Source of the DNA: Sorex araneus
Taxonomy: Eukaryota > Chordata > Mammalia > Eulipotyphla > Soricidae
Direction of reading: 5' to 3'
NCBI RefSeq assembly: GCF_027595985.1
Contig: NC_073305.1
Span: 176,766,589-176,830,588, forward strand
Length of the DNA stretch: 64,000 bases
Numbering within the stretch: the first letter of the stretch is position 1; each line of letters starts with the position of its first letter. Under the pieces are notes generated by a model. That model had not been told where the DNA came from. It saw only the letters and a program-made list of their open reading frames with translations, and made no database searches. This document shows, piece by piece, positions 1 to 12,323 of this stretch. The translations under genes and the position numbers were made by a program.

Positions 1-172
1 TTTTTTTTGCCTTTTTTTTGGGTCACACCCGGCAATGTGCAGGGTTTACTCCTGGCTCTGCACTCAGGAATTACCCTTGGCGGTGCTCAGGGGACTATAT
101 GGGATGCTGGGATTCGAACCTGGGTTGGCCGCGTGCAAGGCAAACGCCCTACCTGCTGTGCTCTCTCCAGCC
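1..172 (-). mobile_element. SOR SINE
   Basis: Nearly full length; the poly-A end is at the window start and the tRNA-like head at 150-172. Confidence 0.9.
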
Positions 173-287
173 TCACCCGGCTGAAGCTTTCTGCGGAAGA
201 TCTGAGCACGTCCCATCTCTTCTCATTGGCTTGGGGAGGAAGGTGGGAGGAGGGCGGAGGGGGTAGAGGTGGGGGCAGGGAGGCAAT

Positions 288-407
288 GGATATGGTGTCC
301 TGTGGCATATTCGATATACCAAAAACAGTACCGACAAGTCTCACAGTGGAGATGTTACTGGTGCCCGCTTGAGCAAATCGATGAGCAATGGGATGACAGT
401 GACAGTG
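288..407 (+). mobile_element. Type-2 shrew SINE, 3' part
   Basis: Carries GGTGCCCGCTTGAGCAAATCG and the GTGACAGTGA end of a second SINE type that shares the tRNA head but has a different body. Confidence 0.75.
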
Positions 408-582
408 ATTTTAGTCCTGCACCCAGAGCAGTATGTGAAGGCAGCAGCCTCCTGATTCAGGATATCTCTGGCACAGAAGTGCCCCCTCGGCCCTGCCTGC
501 TCTTCACCCTCCTTCAGTCCTGGAGGATCTGGAGCAGCTGAGGGCTGGGAGGTGGGACGGCTCTGTTAAAAGGCAGCATCCA

Positions 583-1533
583 TGTTGGAGAGGATGTGGG
601 GAGAAAGGGACCCTTCTACACTGCTGGTGGGAATGCCGACTAGTTCAGCCCTTTTGGAAAACAATATGGACGATTCTCAAAAAACTAGAGGTTGAGCTCC
701 CATTTGACGCAGCAATACCACTTCTGGGAATATATCCCAGAGGAGTAAAAAAGTATGGTCGAAATGACATCTGCACTTATATGTTCATTGCAGCACTGTT
801 TACAATAGCCAGAATCTGGAAAAAACCTGAGTGCCCTAGAACAGATGATTGGTTGAAGAAACTTTGGTACATCTATACAATGGAATACTATGCAGCTGTT
901 AGAAAGAATGAGGTCATGACGTTTGCATATAAGTGGATCAGCATGGAAAGTATCATGCTAAGTGAAATGAGTCAGAAAGAGAGAGACAGACATAGAAAGA
1001 TTGCACTCATCTGTGGAATATAGAATAATAGACTATAAGACTAACACCCAAGAATAGTAGAAATAAGTACCAGGAGGTTGTCTCCATGGCTTGGAGGCTG
1101 GTCTCCCATTCTGGGCATCTCAGAGAAGGGAACACCAAGTAAAATGTGGTTGGAGGTCATGTGGGGGAAAGATGATGCGGGCCGAATATAGACTAGAGAC
1201 TGAACGCAATGGCCACTCAACACCTTTATTGCAAACCACAACACCTAATCAGAGAGAGAGAACAAAAGGGAATACCCTGCCATAGTGGCAGTGTGGGGTG
1301 GGGGGAGATGGGACTGGGGAGGGGGGGAGGGATGTTGGGTTTACTGGTGGTGGAGAATGGGCACTGGTGAAGGGATGGGTTCTCGAACTTTGTAAGGGAG
1401 AAACATGAGCACAAAAATGTATAAATCTGTAACTGTACCCTCACGTTGACTCACTAATTAAAAATAAACTATTAATTTAAAAATAAAAAAATTAAAAAAA
1501 TAAATATTATTGCAGACTAAAAAAAAAAATAAA
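583..1533 (+). mobile_element. 5'-truncated L1 (ORF2 end and 3' UTR)
   Basis: Flanked by a 16-bp target duplication, TAAAAGGCAGCATCCA, at 567-582 and 1534-1549. It encodes the ORF2 C-terminus ([33 protein letters not shown]) and a polypurine-rich 3' UTR ending in an A-rich tail. The intact flanks imply a recent insertion. Confidence 0.9.
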
Positions 1534-1989
1534 TAAAAGGCAGCATCCACCAGTGCAGTCTGGGGATGGGGGAGGGGGAGGTTGGCTTTCAGAGATGGAC
1601 GCTGGCTCCTGTCCACGGGGGAGCTGCAGAGGAAGCACCCCCCGAGCCTCTGCTGGCTGGAGTCTCGGGAGGACACTGGGCTTGAGCACAGTGGACAGTT
1701 TGGGTTTGCACAGACCCACCAGGGCTCAAGATCTGAGTGAAATGTTGAGTCCCCAACTGGGGTTCTGTGTGCCGTGGGCGGGAACAGGGATCTCAGCCAC
1801 GGGGAAGCCCGTGGACATCCTAGTCACAGCAATCTGCCCCCATCCCAGCCCCCAGCAGGCTTTGTTGGAGACCCCAAGATCTCTGCACCCCCAACTAATG
1901 CTCTCAAAGGGGTACCTCTCTGGCTCTTTGTGAAGAGTCCAGAAAAGAAAAAGGGTCCTTGCGATGGGGCGACTCATTAAAATCTTGCT

Positions 1990-2070
1990 CAGCTTCCTGA
2001 GTGCAGAGCCAGGAGTAACCCCTGAGCCCCACTGGGTGCGACCCAAAAAGCCAGAAAAAAGAAAAATCTT
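1990..2070 (+). mobile_element. SOR SINE, 3' part only
   Basis: CCTGAGTGCAGAGCCAGGAG to GACCCAAAAAGCC; the head is missing. Confidence 0.75.
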
Positions 2071-2440
2071 GTTCAGCAGCTGTGCAGCTGTTCAAATGTC
2101 AAAGTGCTGAATTCCCGGCGCATACAGCCTGGACTGTTCATCTCCACACGGGCTCTTCCTGAGAAGCAGAGCAGTAGCTTAGGGCTCTGGCTAGGGGTCT
2201 CTGGGAGCCACTCAGGAGTCTGCAGGGTTGACACCTCCCCCCACCCCCTCCGACATCACCAGCGTTCAAAGCGCCCCCGGTGCTTCTGATGATCAGATGA
2301 GGCTGAAAACCATGGAGACCCACTGGAGCAGGTGCATCAGAGGTTCAGGGAAACCGGGCCCTGATCTACTTCATTGTTCCTCTAGTTTCTTTTATTTTTG
2401 TTTGTTTGTTTGTTTGTTTATTTATTTATTTATTTATTTG

Positions 2441-2650
2441 TCATCCCGTTGGGAGGAGGGTTGTCATCCCGTTGCTCATGGATTTGTTCGAGCGGGCACC
2501 AGTAACATCTCTCATTGAGAGACTTATTGTTACTGTTTTTGGCATATCCAATACACACGGGTAGCTTGCCAGGCTCTGCCGTGCGGGCTCGATACTCTCA
2601 GTAGCTTGCCGGGCTCTCCGAGATGGGCGGAGGAATTGAACATGCTGCGT
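2441..2650 (-). mobile_element. Type-2 shrew SINE
   Basis: TCATCCCGTTGCTCATGG through AGCTTGCCGGGCTCTCCGAG. A TTTG/TTTA array precedes it. Confidence 0.8.
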
Positions 2651-2660
2651 GAAGTAGTTA

Positions 2661-2960
2661 CCTTGCACCATGAGGTACAGTTACAGACTTGCAAATTTGG
2701 GTGCTTACGTTTCAGTCATACAATGATCGAGTATCCATTCCTTCACCAGTGCCCATTCTGCACCACCAATGTTCCCAGTATCCCTCCCATCCCCCCAATC
2801 CCCACCAACAACCCCCCCTAGTCGACACCCCCCCCCACACACTCCCCGCTGGTGCATTCCCTTTTACTCCTTTTACTCTCTCTCTCCTTTTGGGTGTTGT
2901 GGTTTGCAATACAGGTACTAAATGGCCATCATGCTCAGTCTATAGTCTACTTTCGCGTGG
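2661..2960 (-). mobile_element. L1-type 3' UTR fragment
   Basis: Shares CACCAGTGCCCATTCTGCAC and the pyrimidine-rich tract with other copies, and reaches the TTGTGGTTTGCAATA region. Confidence 0.55.
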
Positions 2961-4200
2961 ACCAGATTCTTATGCAGTGTTTTCCGGTGACCTTGTGGTG
3001 GAGGAAGTGTTTGGGTTTCGCAGGATACTGCGTTCACAGCCAGAGACAGTCTGGGGAAAGTGGAGGAGGAGCCGGGTGGAGGGGGAGGAGCTGGGGGTGC
3101 AGGGGAGGAGCCTGGGATGTGGGAAGCTGCTGTTTCAGTTTCGTGTTGAGCCTCGCAGGGCAGAGGGGAGACGGGGTGGAGGGGGGAAGACGGGGTGGGG
3201 AGATGGGGGTACAGTGTGGGAAACTGGAGTACAGTAGAGGGACTAGGGTCCTGGGGCAGGTGCATTGCGCCAAGCCTCCTGAGTGTGATCCAGGGTGAGG
3301 CCCCCTTACCCTTTCAATAAGGGGGCAGCGGGCTGGGGTCTGTTTACGTCCTCTCTAGGGCGCGCTTCCTCTTTTTCCTAGTCCCTCCCGTTTTTTTTTC
3401 TGGGATCCCGTTTGGAGGCTCCCCACTGCACCCCCCTGGAACCCTGTTCAGAGAAGCACTAGCCCCAAGCTTCCTGCCTTGCTTTACAACCACAGTCGCG
3501 TCTGCTGAAGCAGGAAGGCAGCCACCTGAGAGCGGGAAGCGGGAGGGAGCCCTGGAGAGCTGGGGTGGAGGTTAGGGGTGCAGTGGGAAGAGGGGAGTCG
3601 GGGAGATTCATCTTGCAGGACCAGGAGCCCGGGGCCGGACCGCGGGGTGGGGGGGCTGGGAGCGCGCAGGGCTGGGAGCGCGCGGGGCTGGCCTCTCCTG
3701 CGTGGGCGAGTGGGAGGAAAGACGGTCCCCCTAAGAGGCCAGAGACCCTACAGGGTTAACCCCAGGAGCTGCCAGTGCACGCAGCCGACCCGCGTCCCTT
3801 TGAGTCACGCACGGCCTAGGGCCCCCCCCCCACCCCCGTTCCCGGAACAGACGGCTCAGAGCCCTGAGCGCCTCCGGGTGTGGCCCGCAAACCAAACCAA
3901 ACAGCCATAAAACGACCACTAGACCGCAGGATGAGGCAGATTCCCTACCTGTCCAGCACAGCTGTTCCATCGCGCTTGGGATTCCAGGTGACTTGGTCCC
4001 CCATGACTCCGTCCAGGTCCTTTTCGTTTCCTGGTGGGGCTTCCCCGGGCGCGGGCTCTCAGCGCCTCCCGGAACCGCGTCAAGGGCGGGGTTTGTAAGT
4101 CTGGGGAGGAAGCGGGTGCCCTTATCTGCGGCCCGCGCTGCTAAACACAAGTCTGGTCCGTCTGGTGGTTGCTTTGAGCCCGAAAAGGGCAGGAGAGCAC
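2960..4200. other. Non-coding, GC-rich from 3.5 kb
   Basis: No exon with a credible protein match. GC-rich and CpG-containing at 3560-4140, with an old SINE tail near 3855-3905 (CGCCTCCGGGTGTGGCCC). Open frames on both strands overlap and look compositional. Confidence 0.5.
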
Positions 4201-4204
4201 CTGG

Positions 4205-4850
4205 AATATACCGCGCCAACATCCATCCCTTCACCAGTGGACTTTTCCCACCACCCATGTTCCCAGTTTCCCGCCCGCCCCTTCCTCCGCCTGCCTCTGG
4301 GGCACTGTGGCAGACACTTTTCTTCTCTATCTACCTCTCCCTGCTCTCTGTCCTCTCTCTGTTCTCTGTCTCTGCTTCCTCTCTCCCCCTCTCTCTTTCC
4401 CTTTAGGCATTACGGTCTGCAGTACAAATACAGATGCAGGTTATCGCGTGCATCTCTTTACCCGCTTCCAGCACTCAGTTCTTGTCCAGAGTTATCATTT
4501 CTAACATTATTGCCTTAGTCCACACACTTGTGGCAAGTTTCCAACCATTGGCCAGTCCTCCTGGCCCCTGTTTGACTTGGCCTTAGCTATGAGTCTCATA
4601 CTATTATTTTTTTAATATCACACTGGGATTTTTTATTAAAATATTTAAAAAAATTGTCACTCTGAAATTACAAAGTTATTCAGGATTAGGTTTCAGGCAT
4701 ATAATGTTTCAATACTGATCCCTTCACCAGTGTTCACTTTCCTCCACCAATGCTCTCCCCTTCCCCCCTACCCATTTGCCATCCACCCACCAGTCTGCTC
4801 CTTTAAGGGACACTTAAAAAAACATTTTTGCAATGTGATTTATAGTCACT
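4205..4850 (-). mobile_element. Two adjacent L1-type 3' UTR fragments
   Basis: At 4205-4500 and again at 4630-4800 there is CATCCCTTCACCAGTG-like sequence with flanking pyrimidine tracts; the second copy is more diverged. Confidence 0.5.
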
Positions 4851-5075
4851 GTCATCCTGTTGTTCATTGATTGCTCGAGTGGGCACCAGTAATGTCTTCA
4901 TTCGTCCCTGTCGCGTGGTAGTGTAGCCCAGTGGTGTCTGCTAGCTCCAGGAACACGAAGAGCACGTTGTTATTACTGTTAGTGTTTTGGGCATATCAAA
5001 TATGTCACGGGTAGCTTGCCAGGCTGGGATAGCCTCGGTAGCTTGCCAGCTCTCGGAGACAGATGGAGGCTGTTG
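4845..5075 (-). mobile_element. Type-2 shrew SINE with internal insert
   Basis: The usual body is broken near 4905-4960 by about 55 unrelated bases. Confidence 0.7.
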
Positions 5076-5289
5076 GGGCGTTACGTTGTTCCCAGTCTAC
5101 CAAAAGCAAGTTTTTGGTTGGCTGGCATATTTGTAACAATCTGCATGCTGACAAACATGCACCTGCCTGCAGGTGATTTACAGTACTGTTGCTAATAGGG
5201 TTTCATACAGGACATTTTACCACCCTTCTGTGCAGAATGCTTCTCTCCACCACAGATATTGGCCCCCACCACGACCCCCTCAAGGAACC

Positions 5290-5990
5290 TGTTTCCTATT
5301 GAATACCAGCTCTCATGTTCTTTGTCTCCATTGTCTTTGGGTAGGTATTCATTATTCCACCACCGTGTTTCTTTATATCCAACACACATCCTGTGTTGGA
5401 TATAAAGAGATTGTTCTGTGTCCATCTCTCTCCCTTTGAATAACTTGACTCAGCATATGATGCCTTCCACATACCTCCATATGGCAACAAGTTGCGTGAC
5501 TTTATCCTTTCTTTGAGCACGTTGACCATCTTCAAAATTTCCTTTCTGAATTCTTTATCTGAGAGGTCGTATATGTGGGTAACCCCTGTTGAGGCTTCTG
5601 GAATCTTTTCTTCATCTTCTCTTCGTGGAGGGGATTTTCGCTGTTTCTTCATATTGTTATGGAAGTATAGAGTTGGAATCTTCTAGTTGTCTATCCCTAT
5701 TCCCTTTTGCTGCAGAGGGGATTCTGGATGAGCTAAATTGATGATGATAGCCTTGTTCCTATTCTAGAATACTTCCTTACTCTCAGGCACTCCTCCTGGT
5801 TTATGTGGGGTCTCTAGTGAAGACTTAGGGCTATGCTCTCTTTATGAAGGGTTTACGCAGCTTCTATTGTTCACTGACAGTTTTGTGAAATTAGGATAGG
5901 CTAATGGACTATTGGCATAGAGTGATTGAGATGGGCAGGGTGTTTTTCAAAGAAATAGGTTATACAGATTATGATCTAAAAAAATAACGG
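5290..5990 (-). mobile_element. L1 ORF1 start and 5' UTR fragment
   Basis: The minus strand encodes MKKQRKSPPRREDEEK and LSDKEFRKEILKMVNVL, the N-terminus of L1 ORF1, with its 5' UTR above 5652. The region 5170-5290 has lost similarity. Confidence 0.7.
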
Positions 5991-6179
5991 CTGCGTGACT
6001 CCAACAGGAGGCCACGCCTCCTTCTGAGGCCACACCCCCTCAGATGCAGGGGCCGACCCCAGTAACCTTTTGGGACAAGGGCCAGGCAAGTACTCACACA
6101 CCTGTCCGGGGAGAGGCGGAGCTGGAGCAGCAGGCAGGGACACTGGTGCCAGGGCGGGGCCTGATTTTATCTTTTCTTA

Positions 6180-6570
6180 CGGCCCAATAACATCCATGAT
6201 GCACATGTCCCATTGTTTCTTTTTTTTTTTTTTTTGCTTTTTGGGTCACACCTGGCAATGCACAGGGGTTATTCCTAGCTCTGCATTTAGGAATCACTCC
6301 TGGCGGTGCTCAGGGGACCATATGGGATGCTGGTAATCGAACCCGGGTCAGCCGCGTGCAAGGCAAATGCCCTACCCGCTGTACTATCACTCCAGCCCCT
6401 CCCATTGTTTCTTTATCCAGTCATCTACTCTTATACAGTTGGGTTGATTCTGAGTCTTGGTTATTCTAGTTAGTGCTGCAAGGAACATGGAAGTGCAAAT
6501 GTCTTTTCTCCATCGTGTTTTTGGGCCTTTGGGTTATATTCCAAGAAGTGGTTGATCCGGACTTGTCAGA
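6180..6570 (-). mobile_element. Old L1 ORF2 fragment split by a SOR SINE
   Basis: L1 motifs such as GGGTTATATTCC-AGAAGTGG are visible on both sides of a SINE at 6223-6399, which shows that the SINE is younger. Confidence 0.6.
6223..6399 (-). mobile_element. SOR SINE
   Basis: Target duplication TCCCATTGTTTCTTT at 6208-6222 and 6400-6414. Confidence 0.9.
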
Positions 6571-7232
6571 AAGTTGCAATTTGAACAAGTTCCTCAAATC
6601 TGAGCATTTCTGTGTCTCTCTAGTCTTTGTGGCTTTTATGTCCCTAGACCTTCAGCAATGTGGCCTGGAAGTTCCCCCTTGAGCTCTCCCCTCTGGCCTC
6701 ATGGACTTCCTGAACCTCTGAAACAAGGAATCTGTTCTTCAGGAAGGACAGGGAGCAGTGAGGCCCATTTGTTGTGGGTTCCGCAATGACGCCATGTTCA
6801 CTGAACCCCCAAACCCCAGGATTGACAAGACCCACTCCAGCTTACGGCTTACTCTAAACAGCTGAGACACCCTTGGCCAGGGTTCCCTAAAGATGGGGCA
6901 CCATATCTGAGTCCAATCTGGCCCCCACTCTCCTGCACCTTTTCTTGTCTATTCTTGCCCTTGAGGGTAGAGGTGAGTGGCTGACACCCAGATACCCAAT
7001 AGCTGCAAAGATGGGGACACCCCACTGTCCCTTTGCAGAAAGAGGTCTGCAGACTCGGGTATCATCAGGGAGCACCACAGAATGCTGTTTCCCGGAGAAG
7101 TGACTATTTGGATGTGGGATCAATGGGCAGAAGTGGGCAGAGGTGGGTGCCTTCTTTACTGTGATCCCCAGGGGTCGTACTTTGGGATACAGCTCCCTGC
7201 CCTTCATGGTGCAGCTTCTGTGGGCAACATTC
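6571..7232. other. No gene seen
   Basis: Unique-looking sequence with no splice-compatible exon or repeat recognised. Confidence 0.4.
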
Positions 7233-7301
7233 TGTGTGTGTGTGTGTGTGTGTGTGTTCACGTGTGCGTGTGTGTTCGCGTGTGTGTGTGTGTGTGTGTG
7301 T
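7233..7301. repeat. TG microsatellite
   Basis: TG repeat with a few C interruptions. Confidence 0.95.
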
Positions 7302-7598
7302 TTCTGTCATGAACTTACAAGATGCCCGGTTAGGTTCCACTGGTGGTAGGTGTTGCATCATAGACAGGGAAGATCTGGGCACCTTGGAGGTGAAGCTGGG
7401 GTCGGGGCAGGAGTTGGGGGTGAGGTTTGCATGTGTAGGGGAGGAGCCCGGCCTTGGGAACCTGGTGGTGTGTGTCCCCTATGGGAAGCACAGAACAGAG
7501 GGGAGAGGGGGTCATGGTGTGGGGAACTGTGTGAGCACTGCGGGGAGGGAGGGGGAGGAGGGAGCGCGGTCCTCCCCCTGCCTAAAGCTTCAGGTCCT

Positions 7599-7772
7599 GG
7601 GGCCAGAGCGATAGCACAGCGGGTAGGGCGTTTGCCTTGCACGCGGCCGACCCGGGTTCAATCCCCGGCATCCCATATGGTCCCCCAAGCGCTGCCAGGA
7701 GTAATTCCTGAGTGCAGAGCCAGGAGTAACCCCTGAGCATCGCTGGGTGTGACCCAAAAAGAAAAAAAAAAA
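7599..7772 (+). mobile_element. SOR SINE
   Basis: Full length with intact A and B box regions (GGTTCAATCCC); AAGCTTCAGGTCC flanks both sides. Confidence 0.92.
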
Positions 7773-7999
7773 AAAGCTTCAGGTCCGGATGACACAGGGC
7801 ACCAGGGTTCACTAAGGGGACTAAGTGTTGGAGGGGGCTGGGAACCAGAGGTATTGTTTCCTGTCTGGGTTTCTCTCCCCGCAACCCTTCTCTCAGAAAA
7901 AGAAAAAAATAAAACAGAAGGGGGAAAAAAATGCGGTCGCTGTATTTTTCTCAGAGTTAGATGTCAGAAGTCTGGGGCGGGGCGACCGGCCGGATGCTC

Positions 8000-8985
8000 T
8001 AAATTCAGTGGCTGTAAGTTTTGGAAATCAAAGAGCCACCAGATGGCCGTGGCAGAGGCAGCGCGCTCCACGTCAGCTCTTGGGACTTTGACTTTCACTT
8101 TGTTTCTCTCTCCCCGAACAAACTTCTGGCAGCGGCAGCAGCAGCAGGGCAGCAGCGCAGGACGGTGAGTTTGGGACAGAACCCCAGGGGGCTGGGGAGA
8201 GGACGTCGAGAGATCAGAGGGCTCCTGGGGTCCCCCTCCACCGCCCCCCACCTTCGCGTGCCCAAGGTCTCTGGGCAACCTTGCCCCTGCTCCTTCCCCT
8301 TGGCGGCTGTTTCCCCAGCGCTGGCCGCTCCCCTGCAGATAAGGAGAGGAACAGGGGAAGGAGGCGACCCAGGACTGGAAAGGGACCAGGGTGTGGGCAG
8401 AGCACAGTGGAAGCCTGGAGTGCCCTCCAACAAGTCCAGTCAGCCTCAGCATCTAGCCCTGAGCCTAACTCAGCGCCTCCTCCTCCTCCCCCCAGCTTAA
8501 CGATTCCTCCCTGTTCTGTGCAGTTTTCTTGCCCTACACCGGTAACTCCCCAGGGGCGCTTTGCCAGGGGGTTGCCCATCTTGCAGCCCTTAAAATTCTA
8601 TGATGGCACCGAGGGTACCCCAACCTCCCCGCTCACCTTTCAGCCCTCTCGGCCCCAGATTAAGCCCCTTTCTACTCAGCTTCCTTTGAGCCCCAGTCCT
8701 TCCATGTCCTGCCCAGCTGAGAAGTGACCCTCCACCCTCTTCCTGGCAGCTTCTCCTCCCTTTGCTTCAGGACAGAGCTCAGACCTCAGGACCACTGGGC
8801 AAAGACCCTAGAACAGGAGGAACAGGAAGCACAGGAGGAACAGGAAGCACTCCCCTAAGAGTGGCCTGGGAGCAGCGTGAAGGGACCCCCCTTTCCTACC
8901 CCTTGGGCCCAAAGACAAATATCCAGTATCCAGGAGGGGCTAAGAGGGAGGGTCGGAGGGGAGGAGCCTACAATCCTTTTCTTCA
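8000..8985 (+). repeat. Inverted, diverged fourth copy of the promoter/leader unit
   Basis: From about 8740 to 8970 the plus strand reads like the complement of 48.40-48.64 kb; both contain CTCCCCTAAG-GTGGCC-GGGAGCAG and CCAGTATCCAGGAGGG. A GTGAGT donor at 8165 sits at about the place of the leader exon. The open frame from ATG 8043 (MAVAEAARSTSALG) reaches that donor in phase 2, not phase 1, and lacks a clear signal-peptide core. It lies upstream of gene A on the same strand, so it is a candidate but apparently broken start of that gene. Confidence 0.55.
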
Positions 8986-8989
8986 ATGG

Positions 8990-9130
8990 TGTCAGAGTTT
9001 TAGTAGAGCAGGTAGGGCAGTTGTCTTGCATGCCACGGACCTGGATTCATCCCCTGAGCCCACCAAGAGCGATTCCTGAGTGCAGAGCCAGGAAGAAGCC
9101 CTGAGCACCTGGGGATGTGTCCCCAACAAA
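8990..9130 (+). mobile_element. SOR SINE, degenerate
   Basis: Recognisable from TAGGGCAGTTGTCTTGCATG and GAGTGCAGAGCCAGG; older than most. Confidence 0.6.
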
Positions 9131-9880
9131 ATACAAATCTTTCCTGCCCGGGAAGATGAGAAGGTGAGAAGGTTCCCATTGGTCAGGAAGCTTGATTTGT
9201 GAATGTCATATTATCGCCCTCTTTAGGACAAAAGCAGCCAAGACAACCGGCAAATAGGGGACAAGAGCCTAGTTCTACTTTGCTGAGCCCAGATCAGGTG
9301 ACCCAGAGAAACCAAACCCCAGGAAACCATCTCCAGGGATGATTCAGTTGTGTGTGGATGGGACAGAAATTTAGCCCATCCTAGGTTGGCATCGGGGTGA
9401 TGCAAATGTGATAGGATGTGGGTTCTATGATTACGGTTCACTGTCATCCTTTTTACTGTAGAGTGGACTACTAGATTCAGGGAACCACATGAAGCCATAG
9501 ATGAGAGCAGAAGATATGATGAGCAGAATAGCTGGTCCTAGATCTCAGTCTTATGCTTCACACAGCCTCTGCATTCTCTGTGGGTCTCAAGATCATTCTC
9601 AAGGTCAATACCACATGGGTCATTTCTGTGACCTTTGTCTGGGTCTAGCTGGCATATGGCAAACATTATGATGACTCATGATCTGTAATCCAGGCGTCAC
9701 TTCAACTAGACCCCAGTACTTTCTCAGGGGTATGCTTAAGTGTCAGCAGAATTATTTCCAGTGACATGTCACTGCAATTGACATAATCTTATATCTGAAC
9801 ACATGATTTTTGTCTCTGAACATATTATCATCCAACAGCTGGGAATGCTATGATTCCACCATGTAGGATAACATTGGTTT
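9131..9880. other. No gene seen
   Basis: Unique sequence of average composition; no motif recognised. Confidence 0.4.
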
Positions 9881-10703
9881 GTCCTTTCTGCCTTGCCACA
9901 GGGAGCTTAGGCTTATTGGGTTACTCCCATCTCAGTGCTCCCATTCCTCTGTGTTTATTTGTAGCTTCTTTCTTTGTGCTCTGCTTCCCCAACCTGTCAA
10001 TTACCTTTGCCTCCTGATCAGACTCTGTTGACTTGTAAATATTGTTTTCCTCTTCTCCTTGAGTCCCTTGCACAGTTAATTCAGAGCAATATCTTTTTTT
10101 GCATGGACACAAGAGACAGTTAATGATATGCTTTTGTAACTTGGGAGTTAATTGGCTCCAAATGATATTCACCCTGGACATCTGTTCTCTCAACTTAAGC
10201 CTCAGTTGCCCTTACTTCTAGCACCCTAAAAGCAGGGTCCCAACAAGGGGCTGGATGGACCCAGGGCAAACTGTGAGCTATGTGCTACCTAGGCATCAAA
10301 ATGGGCCAGGCCAAAGTGCCATAATACTTAGCTATAAGTTAAGAGCATGGTCATGGAAAAATTCTGTCATGATCCAAAAAATAATAACTGGAGTAGGACC
10401 TTGCTAGAGTTAGAAAAGAATAATCTGGCCTGAGCACTGTAGTCTGAGTCTGTGGCGAGATGTCCCAGGAGAGCCACCCTACAAGCTCAATGTATCTCTT
10501 ACCGTGTCCATACAAGATAACTAATATTAAGTAGAATTGAGATGTTAATTAAGTTATTGGACTGAGGAAAAAAGAAAAACACCTTAAGTGGTATTTTGCC
10601 TGTGAGCAAAGGAAGGACTTTCTAATGTTGATTTTGCTACCAGAGGGATGGGGTGTGGTATCTACCCCCAATGCAGAATTGGAAATTGGAGAGAGACTGG
10701 ATA

Positions 10704-10705
<2 letters not shown>
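9880..10705 (+). repeat. Dispersed repeat family, copy 1
   Basis: Starts around GGGAGCTTAGGCTTATTGGG and includes GCATGGTCATGGAA and CTGTCATGA-CC. It matches 61.04-61.8 kb along most of its length. The class is unknown; it may be an LTR or a DNA element. Confidence 0.6.

Positions 10706-10706
<1 letters not shown>

Positions 10707-10772
<66 letters not shown>
10707..10772. repeat. AG microsatellite
   Basis: Uninterrupted AG run at the end of dispersed repeat copy 1; long ORFs here are artefacts. Confidence 0.95.
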
Positions 10773-10773
<1 letters not shown>

Positions 10774-11215
10774 AGGGCAGCAAGATGGAGCATGGAGCAA
10801 CTAGCAAGGGGCACAGAGGGAGAAGAATGTGGGGGAAGAATGCAGGAGCAGGTGGGTGGAGAGACGAGAGAAGAAACTACGAGAGGGAGCGTGGAGAGCT
10901 GAGTGGGAGAGACAGAAGGAGATGGGAGTGGGGTCAGTGTGAGACTAGAATGAGGGGTTTAGTGAGACTGGAACAGGCGCGTGGGGAGTATAGCAATTGA
11001 TCATCAACTGGCTTGGCCCTCGCTTCCTCCTCTGTCGGCCCATGGCGTGGGCCATCCCCGCTGGTGAACGGCCTGAGGTGGCGAGAGGGAGAGCCGCTGG
11101 GACTTTCCCTAACCGCCTGGAGATTACACACCTCAGAGTACCTTCCCTACTACATACACCTCCACTGTTTGATATCCTTGTGTCATTTGGTCCAAGAAGT
11201 CAACCAGTCACTTTT

Positions 11216-12306
11216 TTTTTTTAATTTATTTATTTTTAATTAGAGAATCACCGTGAGGGTACAGTTACAGATTTATACACTTTTGTGCTTATACTTCCCT
11301 CATACAAAGTTTGGAACCCATCCCTTCACCAGTGCCCATTCTCCACCACCCGTAAACCCAGTGTCCCTCCCACCCTCCCCAATCCCATCTCCCCCCCACC
11401 CCACCCTGCCACTGTGGCAAGGCATTCCCTTCTGTTTTCTCTCTCTAATTAGCTGTTGTGGTTTGCAATAAAGGTGTTGAGTGGCCGCTGTGCTCAGTCT
11501 CTAGCCCTCATTCAGCCCGCAACTCCCTTCCCCCACATGGCCTTCGACTACAATGTAGTTGGTGATCGCTTCTCTGAGTTGACCTTTCCCCGGAACGTGA
11601 GGCCAGCCTCGAAGCCATGGAGTCAACCTCCTGGTACTTATTTCTACAGTTCTTGAGTGTTAGTCTCCCACTCTGTTATTCTATATACCATAGATGAGTG
11701 CAATCTTTCTATGTCTGTCTCTCTCTTTCTGACTCATTTCACTCAGCATGAAACTTTTCATGCCCATCCACTTGACTACAAAATTCTTGACCTCCTTTTT
11801 TCTAACAGCTGCATAGTATTCCATTGTATAGATGTACCAAAGTTTCCTCAACCAGTCATCCGTTCTGGGGCATTCGGGTTTTTTCCAGATTCTGGCTATT
11901 GTAAACAGTGCTGCGATGAACATACATGTGCAGATGTTGTTTCGATTGTACTTTTTTGCCTCTCTGGGATATATTCCCAGCAGTGGTATTGCTGGGTCAA
12001 ATGGGAATTCAATATCTAATTTTTTGAGAGTCGTCCAAATTGTTTTCCAGAAGGGCTGAACCAGTCGGCATTCCCACCAGCAGTGAAGAAGGGTCCCTTT
12101 CTCCCCACATCCTCTCCAACAGCGGTTGCTTTTGTTCTTTTGGATGTGTGCTAGTCTCTGTGGTGTGAGGTGGTATCTCAAAGTTGTTTTGATCTGCATC
12201 TCTCTGATGATTAGTGATGCAGAGCACTTTTTCATGTGCCTTTTGGCCATTCGTATTTCTTCCTTGGTAAAGTTTCTGTTCATTTCTTCGCCCCATTTTT
12301 TGATGG
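11216..12306 (-). mobile_element. 5'-truncated L1 (ORF2 C-terminus and 3' UTR)
   Basis: Target duplication GTCAACCAGTCACTTTT at 11199-11215 and 12307-12323. The ORF2 C-terminal 200 codons are open on the minus strand ([25 protein letters not shown]), so this is one of the youngest L1 copies here. Confidence 0.9.
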
Positions 12307-12323
12307 GTCAACCAGTCACTTTT

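Noticed and set aside
8043-8164. Gene A leader exon starting MAVAEAARSTSALG
   Set aside because: Phase 2 at the donor does not fit the phase-1 alpha-1 exon, and the hydrophobic core is weak; kept only as a promoter-unit remnant.
10653-11000. Arg/Glu repeat protein
   Set aside because: Translation of an AG microsatellite.
11681-12283. 200-codon minus-strand frame as a host gene
   Set aside because: It is the L1 ORF2 C-terminus inside an insertion with target duplications.
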